Assembly (NCBI RefSeq): GCF_000165425.1
Contig: NW_001799322.1
Location: 62,001 to 126,000, forward strand
DNA length: 64,000 nucleotides
Direction: 5' to 3'
DNA from: Paramecium tetraurelia
Taxonomy: Eukaryota; Ciliophora; Oligohymenophorea; Peniculida; Parameciidae
The notes beneath the pieces are model-generated. The model did no database searches. It saw only the letters and a program-made list of their open reading frames with translations, and was not told the DNA's origin. How positions within the stretch are numbered: position 1 is the first letter of the stretch; each line of letters opens with the position of its first letter. Both the position numbers and the translations under genes were made by a program. Below, piece after piece: positions 1 to 12,377 of the stretch.

Positions 1-930
1 CCAAAATAGCTTTTGGAGATCAAACCTTCACTGTTAATAATAAGATTTACACTGGAGGTCAAGGTACATTTATTGATTCCGGAGCTACTATTTCTTACAT
101 GGATCGTGAGATATATTCATAATTAGTGTAGTCCATCAAAGATCATTTTGAATTAAATAAAGCTCCAATAACAACTATACTTTAATCATAGGTTTGTTTT
201 AAATTCACTCAGGATGTTTTAGATTAATATTCGTATTTCCCTACGATAAAATTTATTTTCGATGATGATGTCGAAATATATTGGAAACCATAGGAATATC
301 TGAATATTCAAGAGAATTAGGTTTGCATAGGTGTAGAAAGATTATCAGATAGGGTTATTTTGGGGTAAAATTGGATGAGGAAAAAGGATATTCTCTTTGA
401 TTTGGATTAATAAGAGATCTCTGTTGTATCCGCAAATTGCACTTTGGATTATTTCAAATTGTAGGTCATAAATACTTCTGATGATTAAACAGGTCAATAA
501 AATCAGCCAGTTGTTAAAAATATTAGGTTACCAAGTCTGTTGAAATCAAGTATAAAAGAGGAAGAGGATGAGGAAGAGGTTGCTGAAGTGAAAGAGGATA
601 AGATTGCTGAAGAGGATAAAGATAATGATACTGTTGAGGAAGAATAAAAGGAGGAGGATGAGCATTCATGGCTGGAGATATTGTTTTACATTTTCATTGT
701 TGTTATTACATTAAAAGGTCTGATCTTCTTAGGACTTTACATTATGAAGAGATTGGGAGGGTATGTCTATTGTTTTTATGAACTTATTTAGTAATCTTTA
801 CAGTTATGAGTAAAAACATGAGAAATTTTAGAAATTAAATAACTAAATTCACATGGAAGATGAAGATGAAAAAGAATCTACAGAACATAAGATTGAGTTA
901 GTCATTCAATAAAGTGATATAATTGCTTGA
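1..930 (+). CDS. Pepsin-family aspartyl protease, membrane-anchored, 5' truncated
   Basis: This is the C-terminal part of an A1 (pepsin/cathepsin D-like) aspartic protease; the first full codon is at 3. The second catalytic site is visible as TFIDSGATISYM near the window edge, and VILGQNW is the usual strand before the C-lobe end. After the protease domain comes a very acidic Glu/Asp/Lys linker (about 540-660), then one hydrophobic membrane segment (about 670-750) and a short cytoplasmic tail. One 31-nt intron (761-791) splices in frame to the TGA at 928-930. A lumen-facing protease anchored by a C-terminal helix is inferred; the substrate cannot be told. The first catalytic Asp lies outside the window. 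Confidence 0.85.
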
Positions 931-975
931 GTTATTTAACTATAAAAGTATTTGATATAATTAATTTGTAATTCA

Positions 976-1561
976 ATGATACCTAATACAAAGAGAGATT
1001 TAGTCGCCATTGAATATTTATAGCAAAATGTGTATCCTGGATTGTAACCAGCACTAATGAAGGTAATAGGAATGATTAGATTAGTTAATTGATCATGTAG
1101 TCAAATCAGATGAGGTTCGAAAACATTAGGAAAGACTAAAAAAAATAAAAATATTTGACAAGATTGAATAGAAACGAGTTGAAAAGGAGAGACTCAAAGC
1201 TGAACTTGGATCTGAGTATGAATCTTCAGAAGGATCTGTTGATTTGGATGAGATGGGTATTAATCAATCAGAGTTTCATAAATATATGAGCAAAGATCAA
1301 AAGGAGATCCAGTCCCCTTTGCCCATGGATGAGCAAGCCTAACAGGGGGGAGTGGAGGAGTAGACTTCTTAGGAACTCAAAAAGGACACTTTATTGTCAT
1401 TGGGAGAAATAAGGGAAGATCAAGAGGATGAGGATCAAGCAGATAAACATGAGTTGGAGAAAATGAAACAATACCTTCGATAACAAAGAGAAGAAATGTC
1501 ATTCAATCCTTTGCTTTTTCTAGCTCAATAGATTAGGGATATGATTGCTGCAAACAATTGA
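976..1561 (+). CDS. Small acidic protein with Dpy-30-like motif
   Basis: The protein is 187 residues, with a 22-nt intron at 1063-1084. Residues about 12-40 (IEYLQQNVYPGLQPALMK, then LIDHVV across the intron) resemble the Dpy-30/RII-type dimerisation helix found in Ndk5, adenylate kinase 7 and radial-spoke proteins. The rest is charged and helical, with a run of Lys/Glu and an acidic middle. Ciliary or scaffold function is an inference from the motif alone. It follows the protease by 45 bp on the same strand. Confidence 0.7.
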
Positions 1562-1644
1562 GTAAAACAGATATATAAAATGTTTTTAATTATGATTAAA
1601 CATTATAAAACTAAGATTTTCAGGGACTTTATATTATAATTTTT

Positions 1645-2509
1645 ATGACTGAAAAGAAAACTACAGGTGATTATAATCGCTTACAGAACAGAAACAATCA
1701 ATTTAAAAAATGTTCTGATTGTCTAAATAATACTATCTCTAAAAATCCAATTGCAAACATCTTCTTAAAAATGGAATAAGCGTAATCCTATTTTTCAATC
1801 CTAGATTATGTTCCAGTTGCATCAACACCAATCTCTATGTTGTACCCAAAACTTAAGAATTTTCAGGAGCAGAAACATTCCCGTTTACTATCTATAGAAA
1901 AATATTATGCAAATTACATAAACACGAATAAAGATTGAAGTGTAAAGAATGCTCTATTTATTTAAACGAAAAAAATTATGCAAAGTGTCCTTTTTGTGAG
2001 TTTAGCATATTCAAAAGAAATTTGAAAAAATGGAGTATGTAATTTGTCTTGTCATATAATATAGCTTATACCCAATTCACAAATGTGAAGTTTGTAATCA
2101 TTATTAATGTCTAAAATGCTAGTCAGTTCCTGGAATCATGGGCAATGATGCCATTGAATGCTACACCTGTTCAGAGAGGAAGTAAGATTAATACTTCCAT
2201 GTAAAACACACAATCAAATAAATGAATACTTTTCAAGGTATACAATTTTTAATCACTATCCTTTGCGTTGCCATTTTCACTCCCATCCAGATCATGGGCA
2301 AAACTACTTCTATTACAAAGCAAATCATCGACTGGTAACCCTTATCGTAAGTCACTCCCAGACAATACTTGTTTAAACTAACCTATACTGTTATAGTCGG
2401 ACCATTCTTGTGGTTATGGATATATCTAAGATACTTTTTTATTTTGTTTTGGGAAAGCTACTCCGACAACGTTCGACTCTTATATCGGTAAATGATCCCT
2501 TAACCTTGA
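1645..2509 (+). CDS. Cys-rich zinc-binding membrane protein, unknown
   Basis: Two introns (1782-1804, 23 nt; 2039-2064, 26 nt) join three exons into 271 residues. CxxC pairs are spread along the N-terminal two thirds: KKCSDC, LCSSC, LKCKEC, AKCPFC, KCEVC, LKCQ and CYTC. This suggests two or three zinc ribbons or a treble-clef/RING-like fold. Two hydrophobic stretches near the C terminus (about residues 178-196 and 220-245, rich in Ile/Leu/Phe/Trp) look like membrane helices. I do not recognise the family. The gene ends 35 bp before the stop of the convergent acidic-protein gene. Confidence 0.75.
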
Positions 2510-2544
2510 TTGCTATTGATATACATTATTTAGATATTATAACA

Positions 2545-3176
2545 TCAATAAAACTCAGAATAATTGGAAAAGACATCACTCTCTTTCTCGACGGATTCAT
2601 CAATAGAATTTTCATTCTACTTTTCCTTATTGGCTGCATTCTCATCAAAACTAAAAACTTTCACCTTTTTTCTAAACTTAGAAAACAGTTCATCACTCAC
2701 AAAATTCTCATATTAACTTCATTTTTACTTTTCTAACTTCAATTAAATATTTAAAATATTTATGATTCCTCTCCTTCCTCAGAGCTCTAACTTCCGATAT
2801 TGTAAACTTCCTCTCCTTTTAAAATTGTTAATCCTCTAATTTTAAAAACACTTCATCTTCTGAAGGCTTTAATTGCTAAATTCTTTTATATTAATTAAAA
2901 ATTGCTTCCAATTGACTGCTCTTAGGATAAGGCTTGTGTAATTAAAGAATTTTCTTACTTTTAGCTTAACCATTTTTAAATCTTCCTCGGGATCTAAAAT
3001 TACATATACATGGTACTTATTGTAAAAAAATGCTACTTTCTTATATCTCTATCTAAGTTTGCTTTCTATGCAACCCCAACTGGATTTACATCTTATTCAT
3101 CCTACTCAACAATTTCATCTTAAATCCTTTACTATTAATCATCCTCTTAATCATCAGGAGTACCACTTTCAGACAT
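2545..3176 (-). CDS. Acidic helical protein, unknown
   Basis: Three introns (2994-3016, 2933-2958 and 2707-2728; 23, 26 and 22 nt) give 186 residues. The N terminus is acidic and Gln-rich (MSESGTPDDQEDDQQQ). The middle is charged and probably helical, with SEVRALRKERNHKYFKYL. The tail is acidic, ending in SNYSEFY. No domain was recognised. The start is the first ATG after a 484-bp intergenic region shared with a divergent gene. Gene structure is well supported by three splice junctions that all restore frame; function is unknown. Confidence 0.7.
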
Positions 3177-3660
3177 TATTTTAATATTATAAATTTATAG
3201 AATTGTATTACTTTTAATTATAGTTTAAGGCATTATTAGAAACGCAATTCACTATTTATTTGAGAACATGGAAAAGATAGAGGAATGGGCTAATTAATAA
3301 ATGTGATACGCCAATTGTGACCTATTTCAATTTGCATGATAAATTCAATATTGAATCTAGTCGCAACATATTCATTATTCTATTATACTTTGCAAATTAT
3401 AATTAAGAAATTATGATATTGTTAATCAAAATGGGAAATAAATATATTCCTAAACTTACTCTTATCAGATATTTTATAGTTATGTGAGATACAGATGGGA
3501 TTGAAAATAATATAACGCCAAGATTATCGAGAGATATTCTTAAAATTAAATTTCCAATAATTAATCTATTATCAAATGAATTTTATAAGAATATCATTAA
3601 ATGTATTTCTCACAACATTTAATAGAAATAGAAATAATATTAAATATTATATAAAACAGG
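3177..3660. other. Intergenic region between divergent genes
   Basis: This AT-rich stretch separates the acidic-protein gene (-) from the coiled-coil gene (+) and presumably holds both promoters. An 85-codon plus-strand frame without TGA ends at 3487. It has no clear start and no match I know, and such frames are common when TGA is the only stop, so I do not call a gene. Confidence 0.5.
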
Positions 3661-6044
3661 ATGATACAAAATGGCGAGACCAAATACATTGTGAAATATG
3701 AGGATGGCTCTGTGGAGGAAATTGTATGCGAACCATTCTAAATAAAAAAAGTGATTAGCAAGTAATTTCTTGTGCCGTATGAGAACATTGTGCTAATAAA
3801 TGCAGATAATTATAGAATGTATTCAGCTACAAATAGCTATTTTCAATTTAAAAATAATACCATTCATTTAAATGTTATGGATATTAATCAGATTTTAAAA
3901 GAAAACTTGAACTCCAAAAAGAAAATTTATGAACTTTAGAATAATGAAGAGGATTTGCGTAAAGAATTGGTGCAAATACAAGAATCAAATATATAAAGCA
4001 ATATGCAAATGAAGAAATTGAAGGGCAATGATTAATCCATTTTGATATAGAAAGACTAGAATTTTATAGAGTTGTAGAGGATGGATCAGTAATACAAGGA
4101 GAAATTGGTGACTCAATAGATGTTGTATGAATAAAAGATTACATAAATTAATCAAAATAAAGAATAATTATAATAAGAAAATGAGAGTCTACAGAGAAAG
4201 ATATAGGAGTTAAACTAGATTACATAAAAATAAGAAAGACAATTTTAATAATAGAAGTAGACGTTATAACAAGAAGGGAATAACAAATTAAATTACAATC
4301 ACTAAATTTATGAGACTTAGATAGAGAAACTTTATGAAGAAATATCGAATCTGTAAAATTAGATCTTTAAAAAAAATCACTAGATCTAGTAACTAGAAAA
4401 TGAGATTCAAGAAAATAAATCTAATTACATTCTTAAATTTGAAGGGTTGGAAAATGAATATCGGAATTTGGAAAGCTATTACAAAAGAAAATTGTTAATA
4501 TTGGAATAAGGAATAAACGATATCAACTAAAGCACCGATTTATCTGATAATAATCTCATGATAAAAAATTATTGTAATGATGCTCTTCGAGAATTAGAAT
4601 ATATTAAGAAGGATATCGATAATTAGGAGAAAAATCGTAATTAAGAAATGCAAACAAAATTGAAAATTCAGAATGATGAATTACAATAGAAGGTTGAAAA
4701 ATTATAATAATAAATAAAGGCTGTTTAAAATGAATTAACAAACACCTAAAGTGATTAGCATTTTTTATAATAAAAGAATTAAATTGAAATTGATAAGTTG
4801 AACGCTGAATTAAATAAAGCAAAGAAGGGGTTAGATTAAAGATAAGATGAAATTAATTAATATTTATTAATTATTGATCAATTAAAATCTGAAACTAAAG
4901 AACTTAATAATGATAATGAAAATTATGAGTGTAATATCCAAAAGTTACAATAGGCCAAAATAAAATTGTAAGCTGATATAGAAGAATGGGAATAAAAATA
5001 TAGATTACAACACAGTAAACTTTTATAATCAGAATAAACGGTAATTACAAAGGTTGGTGAGATTAAAGTTTTAGAATCTGCTCTTGAGAAATAGAAAATG
5101 TAATGTAATAAAATGAACTAAAAGATTATTAGACTCTCAGAGATATTGAAATAGATTAATAATAAAAATTTAGGAAAAGGTTTGGAGAAAGTTGTTTCTC
5201 CTGTCGGCTAACTCCTAAATTCAAGATATGGACTTGTAAAGTTTAGGGACAATCCAAATTGCTAGAGTGATGAAACTGATTATTTGGCTTACAGAATCAA
5301 ACCATCAAATAACTTTTTATAATCAATTAAAAGAGGATCATTCGTTAATTTGGAATAGTTGTTAGATGTAGAACTTCTGGGTGAGGTCAAAACTATTAGA
5401 AGTATCCAACCAAATGAAGAGGGAGATTTAATGAAAGTTTATATTATAAAGATAGAGAATACATAAATCAATGAACTAAAAAATCGATATTTAATTAGAA
5501 AGGATTTATCAAAGGGTTAAAATTATGATAATAAACTCAATGCTGCCGCACTCAGCTTGAATAACATAATTACTTAAGTGTTCTTGGATTAATTTGTGAA
5601 AGATTTGGCTAAGTTATCAATAAAACCATTGAATTTTTCTATTGCTCCATAATATGTGCTTTAATAAAAAGGTAATTAATTGCTTATCAGTTAGGAAAGG
5701 AGTTATATTATTACTGTGAAGAGATTATAGAATTTAAAATCAAACAAATAAATGGAGGAGAGCAAAACCTTGGAAGCAGTAAAGAAGAACAATTTTTAAA
5801 TTCTTTTTGTAAATACTCACACATGTTGAGTCAATAGGAATTATTTATTACCTATATAAATACTGTAAAGTAATATTTGTATGATATGATTGTGACAACT
5901 GAGTTTGGTTGTTTTTCTGAAATTGATTAGGGTAAGGATGAATATATAAGGGCTTAAGATGCAATTGAGTCTGCGAATGCAAGTAATTTTGGGGAGTTCT
6001 ATAATTAAAAATTGGAATTGAAAGCTTTAGAATTTATCTAATGA
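3661..6044 (+). CDS. Long coiled-coil protein
   Basis: A single exon of 716 codons followed by a 29-nt intron (5809-5837) and a short last exon gives 784 residues. About residues 80-510 are low-complexity, Gln/Glu/Lys/Asn/Leu-rich heptads typical of a long parallel coiled coil. Much of the Gln is written TAA/TAG, so a standard-code reader sees only fragments. The C-terminal 270 residues are less repetitive and may be globular. The intron is required: reading through meets TGA at 5828, while splicing restores a good frame to 6044. A cytoskeletal, basal-body or golgin-like role is possible but not shown. Confidence 0.85.
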
Positions 6045-6106
6045 TTAGAAAGATTTTTACATAATACAATCCCAATATCGTTTTTATTATTTATTATAAT
6101 TTAAAA

Positions 6107-6402
6107 ATGAAAGTTTGCGTTTTCATTTTGATTATTGGATTAGTTCTCTGTAACTAACTTAATGGACAGAACAATCTTAGATAGGATTATTAGTTTGCTC
6201 CATGGAGTTTGGATTGCACTAATAGATGTTAAAGTGCAGGAGGAGTTGTTTGCGGATATGAAACATAAGTTTGTTGCAAATCAGTATAGACATCAAAGTA
6301 TTCTGATAGGGTAGATGTTAAAAAGGCTGGAAATCTGAGTCATGCGGTACTTGGGATAGAATACATGTTCTAAATTGCGTTCCAGGACCTAGCAGCAAAT
6401 GA
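6107..6402 (+). CDS. Small secreted cysteine-rich protein
   Basis: This 89-residue protein starts with a signal peptide (MKVCVFILIIGLVLC). A mature part carries about ten cysteines, including DCTNRCQ, VVCGY, VCCKS and ESCGTW. A 26-nt intron lies at 6284-6309; splicing converts an unlikely long frame into a compact Cys-rich domain ending NCVPGPSSK. No family is recognised; extracellular or secretory-granule location is inferred. It ends 45 bp before the stop of the convergent kinase gene. Confidence 0.75.
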
Positions 6403-6447
6403 TATAAAAAATATTATTATTAATATCAGCAATTTTATATTGATATT

Positions 6448-7847
6448 TCAAAGTCTTGCTAGTTGTAACAAACTTTCTAATGTTAAATTATCCGTCATTT
6501 CCAAGTCTTTCTTGTATAAGGAAATTACAATTTAGCAAAAAAAATTTAAACTCATGAGCTAAGCTTCATTTATAGTATCAACAATCATTTGTTCTAAGTA
6601 TTTCACTAATATTTATGATAGTTTTCTTTTTAAAGCTGTTTCACTTTTGAATTTGTGAAACTTTCTTTTCTAAAGTATTCTTTATAAGTATAATTGATTG
6701 ATTTTTTAATCTAATTATGAATTTATCGGCAGGAATTCCCTTAATTGATGGGTTTTAGTTAGAGTTAAATCCAAAACATATTTATTAATTTATTCAAGAT
6801 TTAATTCACCTTGTAGTTAAGAAATTAATTCGTAATTTTTGACTAACCTTTCCAATTCATTGATTTCTGGACGATTTAAATGACAGAAGTAAGGTTTCAT
6901 TAGATCATACTCTATGACTTATTCCCAATTACATCTATCTTTTTCTTCATATTACAACATATGTCTTATTAACTTTTACAACCCCTCCGAAACCTTATTA
7001 GAAAATTTGATATTATTCCTTATCGATTCTTGTGCTTTTTTCAAATCTTCTATTGAACTCAATTCAGTTTTCCAAGGAAATACTCCTTCAACTAATTAAT
7101 AAAGAATCATTCCTACGCCCCAAACATCATTTTTTTCTAAATCATACCTACCTTGTTTTAAATTTTGAGGCGACATATATATTGGAGAACCTTTGTAGGG
7201 TGTAATAGTTGGTCTATCCATAAACCTAGCCATTCCAAAATCTATTAACTTTGGAACACCGTCTGAGAACATTATGTTATCTGGTTTGATATCTCTATGA
7301 ACTGCTCCTGATTTTCCATCATAACTTAATTATTTCATATAGATTAGAGCATCTATTATTTATTGCATTACATCTAATGCTTACTCTAAAAATATGATTA
7401 CTTTTTTACCTTCTGGGAATATTTTGGTACTCATTAAGTCATCTTCATATCCTAAACTCATCTTTTTGGCTAGGGATTCTCCATTACAATATTCCATGAA
7501 CATATAAAAATTGTTATTACTATATGAACATTCATAAAATTTCACTATGTTTTTATGCACCAATTATCTCCCAAATATTAACTCTTAATGTAAGTTATCA
7601 AATAGTGATTACTATAAATTTACATTATCAGAATTACGTTATAAGATGGAATTGGGAACTTCTTCACACAGCATTCTTGTTGCTTGTCTGTGTTATATGC
7701 GATATAGCCTTTAAAGATCTCTCCATTGTTTCCAGCATCAGGGTCAATTTATTAACTGGGGATATAGACCAAACCTTTATCAATATTCAAATATATGATG
7801 TTGTTGGCAGCAACTGTTTTAAACAATTCCTAATCTACTTTTTTCAT
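6448..7847 (-). CDS. Serine/threonine protein kinase
   Basis: The 457-residue kinase has one 26-nt intron (7612-7637). A Gly-poor ATP loop (GNNGEIFKGY) is followed by the VKKF lysine. The catalytic loop VHRDIKPDN (about residue 176), LIDFGMAR (DFG, about 195), YMSPQNL in place of the APE motif, and NDVWGVGMILYQL are all present, so it should be active. A helical Gln/Leu-rich C-terminal tail of about 130 residues follows. The overall look is closest to ULK/CAMK-like kinases expanded in ciliates, but I cannot assign a subfamily. It is tandem with the alpha-kinase gene upstream, 78 bp away. Confidence 0.9.
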
Positions 7848-7925
7848 TTTTATTAATATATTATTTCATAAAATCATCTTTTAAAATAAAAAATATAGAA
7901 CTAATTCTATTATATGTTAAATAAT

Positions 7926-10889
7926 TCAATTCCATTTTATACCTAGTGCTTTCAAGAATTCTACTCCTTTGTTAATGTTGGGTTCAGATAAAAACTTAGA
8001 TTCAATAGTTCTTATTTCATTATATCCTTAATCCATTTTATCCAAAAAGCCATCATAAGTTGAAACCATAGGATCATATATCTGATTCTTTACTCCTTGC
8101 ATATGAGAAATGCATAGCTATCTTTAACTCTTTACAATGGAGTAATATGTGAACGCAGATAAGAATTTACCTTCAGGACTACTATCAAATTTCAAATGTC
8201 CTCCATTGTATTTTAAGAAATCTGGTTTTACTTCAATTTCCTAGATGGCGTAACACTATTTTATTATATGTAAATATTACAAGTTTTTATGGCATTTCTT
8301 TCATATTCCCTCCAATAAAGTCAACAAAATGACTCAGCTGTTTTCTAATTGTTTCTGGGTTAAACTTTTTATAGATGTCCTCAAGTTTCTTATCCTTGAT
8401 AATTTCCAAATATGCTTTAATAATGTTTCCATCTTTAGGTTGCTTTTTATCCAACTAATACTCTCTAGTATAATCGTAAAAATCATTGGATTACTCGCCA
8501 TCCAAAGCTTCAACAAATTCTACGAAATTTTTTATGCCCTCATTTTAAAGCACAAGTTATTACCCTTTAATTTATTCTTATAGATATTGCTTAAAACTCT
8601 TTTTTGCTTCAATAATATACTAATCTCTAAATTTGAAGTCAAATTCTATTTTCACTTTTTTTTCAGTTAATTCCTACACAAATTGCCTCATGAATTCTTA
8701 AGCAATGACTGTAGACATACAATTGTCAGTTGCTGTTTCTAGTGTCTCTAAATCCTCAAGATCTTATTTCTTAAATTGTTTTATGCCAAAGATTTTGCCT
8801 TCAAGCTTTTTATTATCAGGACATTTTTAGCATTTGAAAAAGAAGTATCGATCTAAAGATTAATCGCTTGACTTAACAGGAGCGAAACATTGAATACCAG
8901 TCATATCTCCAATAGGAACAATTTTTACACATTACCTGTAATCCTAATCACTGATATTATATAGGGTTTTTTCTGCTTTTTGTTGTAATATCTGAACATG
9001 ACTCAACTTAAACTCTAGTTCTTAACACTATGCTTAATTAGTTTTTAGAAAAGCCTCCGGATTTACTTTGTCAAACATCATAGTCTCAATCGCAAATTCA
9101 ATATCTTTACTATATTCTCTTGGTACTTATTCGACCAATCGTTATATTCTAAATTAATAAGCAGGCACAGCAGCTGAATTCTATATTGCTACAAGTTCTT
9201 AATCCTTCTGTAACATCATTATATCGGCTTCGCCAATCACTTTTTAAAGATTCTATCTCTCTTTTACTGCTTCTTCCTCAACTTCTCGTTTCTCTTTCAT
9301 TATTTTGGCCAAATCTTATTATACTTTTTCATTTTCCTTTTATAAATTCTTTATTTTATTTTTTAATTCTTCTTCAACTTCTTCTTGCTTTTTGATGAAT
9401 CCCTAGAGTTCTTGATCTTTCTTATTTAAAATGTTCTAATATTCTAACTTTTATTCTTCTATTTTCTCATTTTTTTAAGTCAACTCTCTTTTGGACTCTT
9501 CCTAGACTGATTTCAATTTATCTTCTAGATTAGTTGCTTTAAACTCTAAATCTCTATAAAGATTTTGGGAATTATTAAGATTTTATGTTATATTGGTATT
9601 TTTTGCTTAAAGCACATCGATTTCTTCACTTAATCTCTCATTTTAATCTTTTAATTCTTGAATTTATCTTAATAACAATTGGATCTCTTCTTCTTTCACT
9701 TATCCGGTGTTTTACTTTTACTAAATTTCTCTTTCCATTTCATCATTCTGATATTTGTATTTTAGTTCTAAACTCTTGCATTTTTGATTAGCTTTATCCA
9801 ATTATTCCTTTATTATATTAATCTCTTGTGATTTACCATCTTCTAATTATCGCTTTTGTTATGCAAGTTTAGCTTCTGTTTCCCTTACCTAATTTCTTAA
9901 TCTAGTTATTTATGAATCTAAACTCTATTTTTCATTTTATAATGAATCTATTTCCAACTTCTTAGTCTATTCCTCATCATCTAATTTCTTTTTTAATTTC
10001 TTCACTTCTACCTCTAAATCTTATTTTTTTTTGGTTATATCATAATTCTCTTATTCTCTTAATTTTTTTTCAGAATCTAATTAAACAAAGTATTATTGCC
10101 ATTATTACATCTATGCCAACATTTAGTTATTGCAAGCTTCTTAAATTGAAGTGACTTTCATTCTTTCTTACTTCAATTAAGTGATCAAATTTTAAATGTA
10201 AGCATCTTATTACATACCCTAATTAGTTAATTCTTAAATTTTAGTGTCTTTTGCTACCAATTATTTTTCCATATCTTGTTTCCACACTTCTAGTTTCGAA
10301 TTTGCTTATTTTAAATCATATCTTGCGCGTTCTAGATCTTATAATTATTCCTTTATTTTATTTTGTGCTTCTGATAGTTTTGGATCAATTTCTTTTATTT
10401 TCTAATTGAATTCATTTATTTTTTAATTAAGTTCATTAATTATTTTATCTGATTGAGTTTTATTTGTTTCTGAATTCTTCGCATCTTAATCTAGTTTGGC
10501 TTTAATATCATTAATTTCTTCCTTAGCTTTCTTATATTATTCTTACAAATTTTTATTTTCTTCCTTTGATTAATTTATTTCTTAGTCCTTTTGTTAAATT
10601 ATGGCTATTGCTTCTTGTATATTGAATAATTTATAAGTGCAATTTTGTTCCAACCTATTGTATGAAAAGGAGAAAATTACTTATCAATGAATTTGCTAAT
10701 CAGTTTTTTCGTTTTTAAATCAAGTACTGCAATGAATTCATCGGGACATGGTAATCTCAACTCTAAAATAAAATAGAGAAATTTACATTTTGAAATATTT
10801 CTATAAAAAACTAAGTTATTGTTTTGAATTTTAATATTTTAAATGTTCCCGTCTGGTAATAGAAACCCTATATCTTGATTTTAATTCAT
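7926..10889 (-). CDS. Alpha-kinase with long N-terminal coiled coil
   Basis: Three introns (10763-10786, 10655-10680, 8256-8280) splice to 962 residues. Residues about 80-580 form a Gln/Glu/Lys coiled coil. The C-terminal third matches the atypical alpha-kinase fold (MHCK/eEF2K/TRPM7). It has KIFGIKQF with the probable catalytic lysine (about 686), the helix with IAQEFMRQFVQEL, FLKYNGGHL, FLSAFTYYS, ISHMQGV (about 905; the family has DLQGV) and YDPMVST. The terminal zinc-binding His/Cys cluster of classic alpha-kinases is not seen, so the domain is divergent. By analogy with myosin heavy chain kinases the coiled coil may oligomerise or bind filaments. The assignment rests on motif order, not on a search. 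Confidence 0.8.
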
Positions 10890-11288
10890 TATTTTTAATA
10901 TTATTTGAAGATTAAATAAATATATTAAAAAGAGGCCCAAATTCTATTATAAAAAAAATTAGGTTAGGATGATTTAATCATTTTTATATTTTTCAAAGCA
11001 ACCAGTTTAGGGTAAATCTAAGGCAAAAATAAATTATCAACTCTTTTTTCAAATAATGTTATTGCATTCTAACCAATATAAATGAGACTCTAAATTGGCA
11101 TTCAACTTAATTCTTCAAAAGTTTGCTAGCTTAGACCCTTGTATTAGATTTGGCAGCTATTCAATATCAGAAACAATAAGATTGTTTTATTCATTTTTTC
11201 TCCTTCAAACAGTTTAATTTTCTGTTATCTGATTGATAATGATAAAAACAATTAATAAATAAATTATATTATATGTCTTTCATATATA
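10890..11288. other. Intergenic region with a doubtful small ORF pair (-)
   Basis: Between the SF-assemblin stop and the alpha-kinase start, two minus-strand segments lie in one frame, separated by a single TGA at 11102-11104. One starts at 11194 and begins like a signal peptide (MNKTILLFLILNSC). The other starts at 11101 and runs to 10886, overlapping the alpha-kinase start. No intron of normal size removes the TGA. This may be a decayed small gene or chance; I do not call it. Confidence 0.3.
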
Positions 11289-12174
11289 TCAGAATGATCT
11301 AAAATTTTTATCGATTTTAATGCAGGCGTCTTCCAATAATTTCAACAAAGCCTCTGTTGTAGCCTCTCTTTCTCTTCTCTCAAAACTGATATCTTATTGT
11401 AGCTTTCCATGAACGTCTTCAATCATTCTGAATATTTTGCCTTAAGTTTCTTCTCTAACCTTCTTCTCAATAAGCAATTAATCTGAGAATTTGTTAATTT
11501 CAGTATCAATTTATTCAGTTAAAGATTCTGCTGATTCCTCTCTATAGATTGTATAAAAATCAGTACCTTGATCTTCTTTCTTAATCTAATTAATTTTTGA
11601 CTAATTGGACTTACTAGAGAACTTCAGCAATTTTGGCTTGACTTCTATCCTCATATTAATGAGTGTTTCTAGTGATGGTAAGTGTGATTTAGGCAAATCT
11701 TTCGTCAATTTATTTTTATAGCTTGGTCTCTGCCTACCCTCTAGCGTTTCTTTCTTGGTCAAAAGATAGGCCGACATTATCTGAAAGTGTTCTAAAATCC
11801 TTCTCTTTTTTGTCATCAAATGCCTAATTAGTTGAAAACTATACTTCTCTTTCTGATTTTTGGTTGTGTGCTTAATCTTATAATTTCAAGACTTAATCCT
11901 TCAAGACCTTAAATCTTTGTTCATCTTTTGGTTTCTCTGAGGCTAAAACATCTTCAATGATTTTGATTCTCTCCTCTAACACTTCCCTTTTTTCAAGTTT
12001 GTCTTTGTCAATTCCATTCTAAATGTGATTCCATTTATCAGAAAGTAATTTGATTCTCTACCTGGATGGAGAATCCAAATCTTAACTGAGATAATTAATT
12101 GTTGATCTTTTTGGACTAGACAATTAGGAGGAGGAGAGTTTGGATGTTGCGAGCTTGGACGTAGATAAGAGCAT
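11289..12174 (-). CDS. SF-assemblin / beta-giardin family protein
   Basis: The 286-residue protein has one 25-nt intron (11542-11566). After a Ser-rich basic head (about 45 residues with SP/ST sites) it is an uninterrupted, Cys-poor helical rod. Its evenly spaced segments, such as LSDNVGLSFDQERNARGQAE and FERREREATTEALLKLLE, are hallmark sequences of SF-assemblins. These proteins form 2-nm striated filaments of basal-body rootlets, and ciliates have many paralogues. Length and head-rod layout fit the family (about 280-300 residues). Lies between the alpha-kinase and a membrane protein on the same strand. Confidence 0.88.
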
Positions 12175-12377
12175 AGGGGATTGATGATATTTGTAAAAAT
12201 AAATTTATTTACGATTTATTTATCATTAATATCAATAGTATATCAATCTGATTTATTCTAGGACCAAGTTTTGTAAATCTCAATTTCTGAGCATTAATTC
12301 ATGCACACTTTTAAGAAACAAAGAAAGAAAAGGACTAAGACTTTAATCAATGTTACAAACTTCTATATATAATTTAT

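Noticed and set aside
2410-2736. Plus-strand 108-codon ORF with hydrophobic composition
   Set aside because: It lies across the ends of two better-supported convergent genes, in a different frame from both; hydrophobicity comes from reading the antisense of Lys/Glu-rich coding DNA.
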